From positions 27,752,366-27,816,365 of the forward strand of contig OZ024795.1 in NCBI GenBank assembly GCA_964017045.1: a stretch of 64,000 nucleotides of DNA. The letters run 5' to 3'. The position numbers were made by a program, and so were the translations under genes. Source of the stretch: Omphiscola glabra. Its lineage: Eukaryota; Mollusca; Gastropoda; Lymnaeidae. Below are positions 10,624 through 21,562 of this stretch, one piece after another; the stretch's first letter is position 1, and each line of letters begins with the position of its first letter. The notes under the pieces were generated by a model. The model did no database searches. It was given only the letters and a program-made list of their open reading frames with translations, and was not told the origin of the DNA.

Positions 10624-12220
10624 AGGCCCATCGCGTAGGATACTTAAATATTGGAAACCACAATGTGTGCTTTTGGTTCACGTTCAATTATTTATTTCCC
10701 GGGAACCCTAGTGAATTAAGTTATAAATTATATCTAGTTGGAATGGGGACTTTATTCGCCATAACGTAGTATATTTACAAGTCTACATATTTAGGGGGGC
10801 ATTGTAATATTAAGGAATAAAGGGAGTTTTCACATTCATCCACTGGGGGTGGGGGTCCAACCCCTTCTATTTAAAATATCTAAAAAACCATTTAACTCTT
10901 AGAAATATAAGATAGTATCTTAGATAGCCGAGAAAAAAACTTAAAAGGACACATTTAAGTCGTTATGGGTTTGGTCCGGGATTTTTTACTTTATTTGGGT
11001 TGGATACGTTAAGGGATTGTTAGTTTGACACAGGGAATGTGTCAGAAGGCAAGTAAGAGACTGTTTCAGTTGTCGTGGGACATAGAGTCTCTCTCGTATG
11101 TCCGCACCGCCTTTACTTATTAAGGCGCGCTAATGAGTCTTTGATTCAAAGTTTCAAACGCATCCCTAAAGTGCACCGGTGTCAGTGTTCCGTGCGGCCC
11201 ATTTCGACGCTCTGTAAGTGTAAGCAAATACACATTTATATTTCTGTTTTTGTAGAATGAAATTGTTAGGTGATAATTATGGAAGCTTTCTGTTTCGACT
11301 TACAACGATGATACTTTGAAGGATGAACCTACAGCCGTCTTATAGACTTATAACCATGCTATTTTAAAAAGGTTGAACATACAACCGTCCACTGAATTCT
11401 TAAACAGAATAACTTAGCTACCAATGTATTCGTGAGCATAACACCAATGATCGTCTGGTTACACATACTGCAATGTGGTTATAAGCTACTGATACAACAG
11501 TATAAAACCAGTGAATGTACGTCAAAAATGTGTAATAGGCTAACTCTCCTGCCGTGTGCTAAATTCTCACATAGGAATTGGTGCATGTGTTAGGATAACA
11601 GTACATTAATTAGACATGTTATAATTTGGTTTCGTCTTAAAAAGACACAGCGATTTATAGATACACGTACCAAACTAACGGCCATCATGCTTTATACCAT
11701 TGTATTAACTGTCCTGCTACGTTTGAATCTTACATAGACACCATACATGGATGGCATACCATAATAATTTATAGACCTTTATGTTAGCCCTCAAATCTCA
11801 CACTGGTTCTGAATGTAAGACGGTGTACGTGCTGCAAATAAAACACTGTCACGTGATTTCTTTTATAGTAATTAAAGATTATTAAAACAGTATAGTTTTC
11901 AAGGTCCATTTGTATAACATGTACGCATACTCTATTTTTATTGAAGTATATTTTGTCACACCCTGTATTTACGGGGCTAGTTTATATGCTTATTTGTTAA
12001 TTGTGTAAGTCAATGTTAGTCAGGACATTGTTAACCTGTACTATTTATATCTTTTCAGATATTGTCCTTTTTTCTACGAATGATTTCTCTGAGGATACAT
12101 TTTCTTCTACCATTCCTTTTTATACAACACTGATCGAACCAAATAAAAGCTATAGTCCTCGAGACGTGGATTTTTTTAGTGTATGTTAGTAAAACTGTCA
12201 GCCACGGCCTCATCATCATA
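10624..12220. other. Intergenic region, no gene recognised
   Basis: No similarity to known proteins in any frame and no strong repeat. The open frames at 11075-11260 and 12001-12189 are short and have no recognisable motif. Confidence 0.55.
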
Positions 12221-12228
12221 CCACCAAC

Positions 12229-12415
12229 CAGGGCCGACCCTAACAATTGCGGGGCCCTATGCGAAACGGAAAGTGCGGGGCCTATTCTGGGTAGAGGATA
12301 AGGATAATAAGTGAAAATTACGATTTTGTGATAGAAAATAAATTCGGGGCGGGGCCTATGAAAGTGCGGGGCCCATTGCGGCCGCATAGGTTGCAGTGGC
12401 CTAAGGCCGGCCCTG
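12229..12415. mobile_element. hAT-type miniature element (CAGGGCCG ends)
   Basis: A 187-bp element starting CAGGGCCGACCC and ending GGCCGGCCCTG, with the exact 8-bp duplication CCACCAAC at 12221-12228 and 12416-12423. It has inserted into a dispersed repeat whose other copy is at ~40040-40265. Confidence 0.88.
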
Positions 12416-12423
12416 CCACCAAC

Positions 12424-12612
12424 ACCCCACTTTGATACACCTACTTAATTGTTCTATGACAATTTTCTTGCTGTCCTCTCGGATACTACATTGCAGCTAA
12501 GTGTTTATTATTTTAAATGATTTTTTTTTCTGTTGTTTGCTCGCCGAAGAAAGCTTTTTGTCGGCACGTTCGTTGTTGTGTTGCGTTCTTTTTAAAAAGG
12601 TTTTCCCGTACT
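12424..12612 (+). repeat. Dispersed repeat with 'GACACGTTCG' motif, copy 1
   Basis: This shares with 40040-40265 the order CCACC-rich segment, TTGCTGTCCTCTCGGATACTA-like segment, T-rich run, TTCTGTTGTTTGCTCGCCGA, then CGGCACGTTCG and TTGCGTTCTTTTT. It is part of an unclassified interspersed element split by the hAT copy at 12229-12415. Confidence 0.6.
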
Positions 12613-14210
12613 TTGTTTGGCTCATTTCCTAAAATTAGACACTAGTATGTGACGTCATCTTTCAGAATACACCAAGCCCAACATAACGTTCAACATCGCT
12701 GTCAATTTTAGCTTTTTAGATTTATGATAAACATCTATAAACATGTGACTATATAATCTAAACTCCACCCCCGTGTCAATAACTGTACCACTATCTTAGA
12801 CACCCCCCACCACCTTTCCCGGACAGATTTCCCTGAAAAAACACTGCATGTGTTACAGATGACCTGGCAGTCAGCAGTAAATACACATTATCAATACCGG
12901 TACGGGACTTAGTTACCAGAATTAAGATTGTTACCAGTAACTAATTTATTCAGTAGCAAATCATAAATCAATAACTATAATTAACTTCATACTCAAACTG
13001 AACTTCAATAAAAAAAAATAAAAAAAAAATTTGTCAACCTAGTGCTTTACATTTCTATAATTGAAATACAAGAGGGCAATAGCCGGAAAGTCTTATTTTA
13101 ATTTACATTTATGTAAATCAATTTAAAAATTAGTTTATATAGCCATGAAAACGTTCCAACATTGAAACGCTTCAAAGTTCACATATAACTTCCTAACTCC
13201 TGAGATGACTTTATATCGTGTTTACTATGTATTCAAATATATATAACACAAGAAATATGACATTTTTACTCACTTTTATCCTTTATAACGTTATATAACA
13301 GTCCCCCACCTTTATAAAACCAAATAAAGTACCAAAAAAAAAAAAAAAAAAAAAACAAGAAGAAAAAGGCAAATTTGAATAAAGAGCTAGAAATTTATAT
13401 ATATTTTATTCATATAAAAAGAAAAAGAAAAGAAATGTGCTAATTCTTGTATGCAAAAAATTGTGAAAATTTAGTTTTTAGTTTTTAATAATGTAAATTA
13501 ATGTTGACTTTATACATTTGAAAAGGAGATATTTAAAAAAAAAAAGAATTAGATCTAATAATTAAAAAAAAAAATTAAATAAAAAAATAATAGTTTTAAA
13601 ATATTATTGCCCTCGACCACTCCCACCCTATATAGGCCTAACCCAAAATAAAAAAAAGTATTTTCCCCACAAAAAAGTAGAACATAATTTAACATTTCTT
13701 AAAATGCATTACGGGCAGGTGTTTTTCCAAATTTTGACAGCGTTACCTACTGGTAACATATTCATACAACAGAACATGAACAAAACGATTGACGCAAATG
13801 AAATAATCTACTGGTAGAAGAGACATTCAAATAAGTTTGACAAAAGAATGATTCATGACTTCAGCTTGACCTGATTTTTTTTTTAATGAGGTAAATCTAC
13901 AGAGCTCAGAACATTGAACAAATAATTAAGCATTGACTGGGTGTACACACAATAACTCTTGATGGCAAGTCATACCGGAAATTAGATTTTTGAAGCTGCA
14001 TAAAGTTTAAAGCAGAGTTACTACTAATAACTTTGACCGTGACGCAAAAGAACATAAAAAGTTTTGATTAAACTAATTTCTGAAAAATGTTTCCTAGGCC
14101 AGTGCTAGTAGGCTAGGTCCTAATGTTATAAATTGAATAAACGAACATAATAATATTTTTTTAAAAAAAAAGATAATGTCCCAAAATGTAGTCATGTGCC
14201 AAAACACTAG
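12613..14210. other. AT-rich intergenic region
   Basis: Long A- and T-rich runs (for example near 13335 and 13545), no recognisable gene and no clear element boundary. Confidence 0.55.
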
Positions 14211-14212
14211 TT

Positions 14213-14500
14213 AAGGAGCCATCCATATATTACGTTCGTATTCTGAGGGGGAAAAAGAGTTGTTGATGTAGAAGTTTTTGCGAGCGGGTGCGATGTCTGA
14301 GGATGTGGGTGGGGTGGGGGGATTGTTGGGAGGGTGGATTGGGTCTCGGCATTAAGTAATACTTCATTCTGACAGTCATATAAGCGGCTTATATAGGTGT
14401 GTATATCTGGCATAATATCAGTCATAATGTGACGATGGTGTAGACGTCGGAGGATGTGGCTGAAATTTCCTATTTGTTTAGGTAATTCACGTATGACCCC
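14213..14500. mobile_element. Possible Harbinger-like relic
   Basis: The left end, GGAGCCATCCATATATTACG, and the right end, AATTCACGTATGACCCC, are partly inverted copies of one another and resemble the GGGG-CCATCCAT-ATTACGT type of terminus. The match is imperfect and I see no clean duplication, so this is tentative. Confidence 0.35.
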
Positions 14501-14506
14501 AAATCA

Positions 14507-14661
14507 GTGGCGTAGTTTGGGTTAGTACCCCCTCCCACAAAAAAAAACCTAAAAAAAAAATTACAGAGCAACAAAAAAAAACAACAACCAACAAAACAAC
14601 AAATAATCTCTTCACTTAGTCCAGAATGCACTCCTCGATTTAAAGGAAAAAAGTGCCACTG
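14507..14661. mobile_element. Degraded CAGTGGCGTAG-type element
   Basis: It starts CAGTGGCGTAGTTTGGG and may end at GTGCCACTG (14653-14661). The flanks (CCCCAAAT versus GGCACAAA) match only partly, so the boundaries are uncertain. Confidence 0.4.
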
Positions 14662-14696
14662 GGCACAAATCCCCCACCACCCGCAATGCATCCTAC

Positions 14697-14870
14697 GGGT
14701 TACCGGAAATTGGATCGAAAGAAATTTCGTCGACAGAAAATTGATCGACGGAAATTTGATCGAACGGAAATTTGGTAGAATCTTTTTTTTCAGTTCACAC
14801 GTTAAAATTTTCGTCAAATTTCTTTTTGAACGCACTGTACTATACAGTAAAACAAAATAATGCTTAATAA
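14697..14870. mobile_element. ATCAAATTTCCGT family, half copy
   Basis: It begins GGTTACCGGAAATTGG, followed by GAAAGAAATTTCGTCGACAG and CGACGGAAATTTGATCG sub-repeats. Next comes CAGTTCACACGTTAAAATTT and one arm of the inner hairpin (GTCAAATTTCTTTTTGAACG). The opposite arm and right terminus are missing. Confidence 0.65.
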
Positions 14871-16189
14871 AAAAAGAGCTTAACCCAACTCTTCACATAC
14901 TGCCTTTCTCGTCCTGCATCCATGTCATGAGTATGTTTTTTAACACATTGTGCATACGCTCTAGAATCCCTTTGAATTGGGCCATGGCAAAACTTCCTTG
15001 AGAAAAATCTTAAGCTATGGCCCATAATCCTTGAGGCTAGAAGTTAAAATCACTTGGATAGAAAAATTCCCTCCATTTTTCTGATTGCAAGACAGATGGG
15101 GCACTAAGAAGGGTAAAATGTCAATCAACTGGTAATTACCAACTGAGCCCACTTCGATTAAGTACTTTGAGAACAACATATTTCTTTAAAATGTACTTGG
15201 TTGACAAGAATACATTTCTAGATTCCGTAACAATTTCTTTGAACATCAACTTGACTTATAGAAATACATTCAGAGGAACTGATCGGTTTACATTAAAAAT
15301 TTATTCCTTGCAACATTCCTTTTTTTTTAATTTGACACACCGTTCGGGAATTATTGTCATACTATTGTGTTATTATGTTTTCACCAATGAACTCGCTAGA
15401 TATCGCTACAGTAATATTTAGCCTAGTTAGTTACAATAATTTAGTCCACATTACGCCTTTGTTAGTTTCCGTGCGTGTGACGTAAATTATTTTAGCATCG
15501 CCAGTAGACAGCTGTCATGAGAAGGAAAGGAAATCCGTGACATAATTTTAGTTCGTTTTATGATGACGTCATAATGGTAAAAAAAAAAAACTCGAAACAA
15601 GTGTTGTTGATTTTTTTTCAGGGCAAAAGTGGAGAGTTGGGGATGGGTGCGGGAGGGGGTGAAAAATTATTTTGTACGTATGCATTTGTGGGAGGGTCCC
15701 AAAATGTATGGGTGCAACCGAAGGGAGAGTGTAATGAAAATTTGAATATTTTTTTTGTACGTAACATATGGATATCCCCTTGATGTGTGTATGTGGCATA
15801 GGTATATAGAAAAGCTTGGGTAGCACATGATCACGATTTGTGATAATCTTAGCAAACATACCTTCTCACGGCTTTGAAATGTCGCGTGCTTCGAATATCT
15901 AAATAATTTACTGTGTTCTCTGGTTATAAACATTGCACAGAACCTACTGGACTTTTTATGGCATAGCAAAGTGGGTGGATGCTTTTATTTTTTTCTGGAA
16001 GATTTAGGCATTCAACATTGTTACTTGAACTATGTAATAAAGAAATTAAAAAGTCCAATCTACAATTGAATAGTAAGCCTAGAGCTTAATGTTTCCCAAC
16101 CAAAATAGATGTACTAAGGAAAAACCCCAAGGGGTTACAACTCGCAAAATATACAACATGGCTTTTAAATGGTACGACATAATAATCGA
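14871..16189. other. Intergenic region, no gene recognised
   Basis: Frames at 15167-15421 and 15569-15969 are short and lack motifs. There is a G-rich, pyrimidine-poor segment at 15625-15660. Nothing else stands out. Confidence 0.5.
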
Positions 16190-18058
16190 TTTTTTTTTAG
16201 TAGGGGTGGCCTTCCCCGGGATTCCGGTTGACAAGTCTGTAGTGGCTTGCCGATTTGGAAGCGCTGGCCACCGACCCCCTCGGCGTTAACCCGGGGCACA
16301 TTACCACCATTGCGTGTCCCGCGTGGCAGACACGGCCATGCATGGTAGTTGCTGGAATAAACAGCTCCTACAGGGCTGCCACCTGTGATGCTTCACAGGG
16401 GGAAGAAAAGGCAAACACAGGGTAGGGATCATGATTACAAGTTGCCGTTAAGGGATATGAGGCGATAGGCTGTGGTGGAAGCCTATGGCCGGTGATTCTA
16501 AATATGCAGCCCTGAGAAAGCTGCTCCTAGGCAACCGTTTCGTCCCAGCTACTTCGCGAATTAGTTGCGAGGTGGAAACCTACTGTAGAATCCCTCTTAG
16601 AGGGCGTCCGATGCTTCCCCGGGACGGGTGGGGGGGGGAGATATTAGGACGTTAATTTACCGTCCCGGCCCCTGGGAGAGTGGACTACGGACGCTTGAAA
16701 CACAGCGTCTTCGGTCGACCAGACGTCTCCGGGCGGGGGGGGGGGGGCTCCATCAGCGAACTCGATCAAGCAGTCACTGGTGGGGGCGTCCAACGCCCGG
16801 GGAGGTCTCTGACGTCTTCCCGCACGGCCCGGCGCCGGGGACACCCGGCGGCTGTGGGTGGACGCCAGGGAGGGCATTAGGAGCACAAGCTCGACGGCTC
16901 GCTGACGCCATTTCCTAATGACATATATTAGTAGGGGTGGCGCTGTGCTGCGAAAGCGGCAGCGTCCCCGAGGAGACTTGGGGGCGTCCACATGGGGTTT
17001 TGCCTCTTCGTGGCAGACTAGTAGGGGGACTTGTCCACCCGAAGCTAAAAAACCCCGACCAAACGCATGACTCCCAACGCAATGGGAGCTGCCACTAACA
17101 TGATTACTAGTTGCTGTTAATGGATATGAGGCTTGGGTGGCCATCAAAACCCATGCTGATGATTTTAGCTACGCGGCCGTGAGAAATCCGCTCCTAGGCA
17201 ACCGTTTCGTCCCGCCACTACCACTTCCCGACCGAAAGACTCCCTGGGCGGTGGGGAGGGGTAACGCAACACCAACCCCCCGGAGTGGAAGCAAAGCCGT
17301 CCTGACCCACAGAGAGTGGACTGCGGACGCTTTAAACGCAGCGTCCTCGGTCGACCGGGCCTCCCCTAAGTCAAAGGGGAGGTTCCCGGCGCCCTACCGC
17401 ACGGGCTAGCGTCGGGTTAGGTCCTTCAGTGCGCTGGATTGTGTGGGGGGGGGGACGCCGGGGGGGCATTAAGAGCTCACGCTCGACGGCCCACCGACTC
17501 CATCTCTAAAGCGGCATTATTAGTAGGGGTGGCGCTGTGCCGTGCGTCCGCGGCAGCGTCCTTGAGGCAACTTGGGGGCGTCCACATGGGGTTTGCCTCT
17601 TCGTGGCAGACTAGTACGGTGGTCCAACCACCCGAAGCAAAAAACCCCGGCCCGACCTCATGACTCCCAACGTAACGGGAGCAGCAGTGTCTAAAATTAT
17701 TACTCGTTGCCGTTGATGGATATGAGGTAGGGGTGGCGAATGCCTATACCTATGATTTTAACTACGCGGCCGTGAAAAAGTCGCTCCTAGGCAACCGTTT
17801 CGCCCCACCTTAAAGTCCCGACCGAAAGACTCTCTGGGCGGTGGGGGGTGATAACGCAACACCATCCCTCCGGAGTGGAAGCAAAGCCGTCCTGACTCCT
17901 GGAGAGTGGATCGCGAACGCTTTAAACGCAGCGTTTTCGGTCGACCGGACGTCCCCCAGGCCAGGGAGGGGGAGGTTCCCGGTCTGTGGAGGTGTGCCGG
18001 GGGGGGGGGCATTAAGAGCTCGCGCTCGACGGCCCACTGACGCCATCTCATATGTGAC
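16190..18058. repeat. GC-rich block of three tandem units (unclassified element)
   Basis: Three diverged units of about 740, 590 and 540 bp begin at TAGTAGGGGTGGC (16197, 16928, 17518). Each carries the same modules in order: a segment around GATATGAGG, the core CTCCTAGGCAACCGTTTCG (near 16524, 17191 and 17784), the inverted pair ACGCTT...AAGCGT-like plus CGGTCGACC, and a closing GCTCGACGGC...CTGACGCCAT. Base composition is far more GC-rich than the surroundings. No protein is recognised in any frame. A single-unit copy lies at 53540-53960. It could be the tandem 5' leader of a retrotransposon or a non-coding element of its own. Confidence 0.8.
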
Positions 18059-20629
18059 GTTATTAGTTATAGTATTTATAAAATTTGCCCTACTAATGTT
18101 ACTTACCGATTCTTAATGCTAGACTGAGAATGAGAGATAAAATTCTTTTTTCAGGAGGAGAAAAACTTGATACATTTTAAATATAACTGGAAATATATTT
18201 AAGCCAACTGATAATTAATATTTATTTATAACCATAAACACTTGACAAGACAATAGTATTATGTACATGCATGGGACATTGAAAATCTATAAAAGAAAAT
18301 AAACAATATTATGTATATTAATTCTGATCAAATAAGATTATTTGCCATTTACAATTTGTCCTTGCAAACACAAAAGAGCTACAGTATTAATCTTATAATA
18401 AGGAAAACGTTCCAATGTTTAGAAAATCATTTGATTTTGATACAGATATTTACATATTAATCACTGAGAGTAAAAAAAATTTTTTTCTCAAATTCAACAA
18501 AAACCGGAAAAGACGTTTTCTGCAACAGTGTGGATATACTTACGGTATGTTGTATTAACATACATCTTTTGTAACACCATAGATTATTATGAAGACGATG
18601 TACCTCCCTGTCCATTGCTCATGTAATTAACAAGTGCAATAAAAATTGGTTGAGGTATTATATATTGCTTAATTAAACAAGGTAGAAAAGAACACAGTGC
18701 ATTACTGGAACTGGAAGGCGATTAAATTATTTGGGTGATCAAGGAAAAAAAAAACATTAAAAAAAATAGTTATGACAAATCAGACAGAATGACACAACAA
18801 AATGGTTTTCTACGCTTATGGATGGCTGGGACCTTGCTCCTAATTGGAACAAGTGGCAAAGGGTTAATACAGAGAATTATTTATTTTATTGCTGGAGACA
18901 TGCTTGAAATTACAGATATATCAGACAAATGGAATTTTTAAATACATATTTTGAGCCTTATAGAAATACTATCAACATAATTTTGTCATTCATTCCAAAC
19001 AAAAAATATATTCTCTATTATCAACAAGTTAGTGATCTGCAGAGGAACCTCAAAATGTAAATAGGATAACTCCCTTTTCAAAGAATCCCTAATTACTATA
19101 TTTAAAATATTATTTTCTACGTCTAACATAATGCATACTAAGATGAATCTACGGTGATTCAAGTAATACACGACATGATATAAGGGCACATTTTATAAAT
19201 ACATAAATCATGGTGAATGACATGAGATTCAGAGTGCATCAAATTATTAAATTATGCTGAAAGCACCCACCAAATTAGACCAAAAATATTAATGGAAAAT
19301 CATTCCAGTACATCATAACCTTCCAATTAAAGAAAATAGCACCCCAATAATTAGGATTATAATAATTCTCTGTCCCTAAAAAGTAAAAATTATGAATTTT
19401 TTCCATTGAATGATGAATGTATTTGTTAAAACATTATGGTCATTATCGCTGTAAGGTAACCATTAAATAATAAATTCAAGAATGTTGACATCTGAATATT
19501 TAAATATTGATACTTTTTTTACCCAGTGCTAAGATGAAAAAAATTAATTTACGTTTGTGAAATATTACATGTTATTAGCATACAACGACAAAACACTTTT
19601 GTATGCTTATTTATTTTCAAATTAAATATGGAATCATTCATGAAGTCTGAAAAACAATTTTTTTCTGTTCAGTTTTGAAATTCATCATAAAAAGTAGCAC
19701 AACTTTTAATCTACATTTTTACAATTATTTTGACATTTTTTATTAAAACAGTGATTATTAAATTGCAAAAAGTATACCAGGAACAAAGACAGCAAGTATA
19801 TTCTTTAAATAGTTCTTACAAACTTAATGAATAAAAGTTGGGACCCTAAGGATAAAGTTAAACCATATATGTGATTTTGTTTTCAATCAGAAGAGTAGCT
19901 GGTAGGGGTAGAGGCAAATCACCCCATCCAACTCAACTAAATTAAGAAAAGGTGGCATCAATTTTGGAAGACATAAAGATGTGTATTTTAACAAAAATAG
20001 TGTTTTTGGGTCAAGGTTTAACTTCGGCTCATGTAAATAATTTAAATCCTGGCTTCTCTTCTTTTTTAAAAACATCACTAGTCATGATAAAAATTCTGCA
20101 ATTACACTAGTCCTTTAACAGTGAATTAATTATGCTAGTCCATTAACAGTGAATTAATTATACCATCATATTTTAATGCCCCACACACTGGAAAAATTAA
20201 TAAAAAATAAATACATATAAGAATAAAAGAATATTTATTTACATTCATATATTGTAATTTGGATTTCAAGATTCATTTAGCAATGAATTTATTTAGATTT
20301 AACTTTCAAAGACATATCACTTTTACACCTTCAAACTTAGCAAAAATTTGAAATATGTCTTTTATTTTTATTGCACGATAAAACTCATAGAAATGAAAAA
20401 GTTTATGAAAGTCTACTGTCTATCCAACTGAGCCAAACTAAATCAGAGCTCACAATAGGGAGATCTTCATTGTAATATTTAAACTCTCATTTACCACAAA
20501 TTTTCCAACAATTGTTTTTGCTTTGACAACTATCTTGGATGCCTTGTTCTATTAATTGCATACAGAATAAGATAGACCCTAACATAAAAATGTGTTCATG
20601 AGCTCAATAAGATATGAGCCATTAATAAA
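18059..20629. other. AT-rich 3' flank or untranslated region of the protease gene
   Basis: No coding similarity on either strand. It may include the long 3' untranslated region of the minus-strand Corin-like gene (stop at 21377). Several TTTATT sites (AATAAA on the minus strand) occur, so the true end is not decided by sequence. Confidence 0.45.
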
Positions 20630-20999
20630 GGGGCTGTCCATTAATTATGTCAACAAAATAGGGGGGAGGAGGGGGGGGGGTCTGAAAATTTTTGACAATT
20701 GTTGACAAGGGGGAGGAGGGGGGGGGGGGAGGTCAAGAAAAGTTAACATCAACAATGATACTTTTTTTTAATAAAGTTAATTTCATAATTTAAAATTTAT
20801 TAAACTTCTTTTTGTAAACATTTTTTTTTATTCACTTTTTTTGTTGTAGTTGTAAACTAGTCTATTTAAAATAATGTTTTTTTTCCCCATTTTATCTTTA
20901 TTTGTGTGGGGGGGGGGGGGTAATCAAATGTTGACGTAAATTTATAGGGGGGGTCTCTGGAAGTTTGACAAGTTGTTGACATAATTAATGGACAGCCCC
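20630..20999. mobile_element. Miniature element with 25-bp perfect inverted ends
   Basis: The left end, starting GGGGCTGTCCATTAATTATG, and the right end at 20975-20999 are perfect reverse complements over 25 bp. The 370-bp body carries several G-rich runs and no coding frame. AAA occurs on both sides, consistent with a 3-bp duplication, as in Harbinger-like elements, although short duplications are weak evidence. It lies ~380 bp past the protease stop codon and could fall within its 3' untranslated region. Confidence 0.8.
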
Positions 21000-21376
21000 A
21001 AAGTGAGATATAAGTAAGGGGTAAATATTCATTAAATTCTATAATTCAAACACTAATTACCGTACATTTATGTATATATTATATCAGAAATTATTTATAT
21101 TTATTTTAAAAAATTGTCTATATTGTTACTAGTTTTTTTTAAATTTAAATATAATGAATTATTTAATAATTATAACAGAACACATTTCATTCATTTAAAT
21201 GTCAGAAAATTATTATTTTTCAAGGAAATATGCAATCTCAAAAGATAATCTTCTTCACCATGAGAGCGAGTGAAAATAGATGAACAAAAAGTATTACATG
21301 AACTATTATCGTAGATAATATTTAAACATTTTTATATTACTATCTACAAATGTTAATGCTTTTCAGTGAAATTTCA

Positions 21377-21562
21377 CTAGGTTAGTTTCTCTGAGGCATT
21401 TGTAATAGTCTCACGTATCCAATCAACGTAGAGTGGGAGATTTGTATACACACCCGGAGTTCTTGGATGCCCACATATGACTCCCCATGAGACAATGCCC
21501 CCCTGGTACCACTCATCTGTTGTGTTTTCCTTTCGGCACAATAAAGGCCCTCCACTGTCACC
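21377..21562 (-). CDS. Corin-like exon 20: protease end, catalytic Ser
   Basis: A 186-nt coding part after TGTCCTTAG. It codes GDSGGPLLC with the catalytic Ser, [24 protein letters not shown] and a TAG stop at 21379-21377. The C-terminus is the normal trypsin-fold ending, with no added tail. Confidence 0.97.
   Translation of the reverse strand, partial: GDSGGPLLCRKENTTDEWYQGGIVSWGVICGHPRTPGVYTNLPLYVDWIRETITNASEKLT

Noticed and set aside
16644..17147. A 167-codon minus-strand frame in the GC-rich block
   Set aside because: GC-rich DNA has few stops, the frame crosses a unit boundary, it is not kept in the other units, and no motif is seen.
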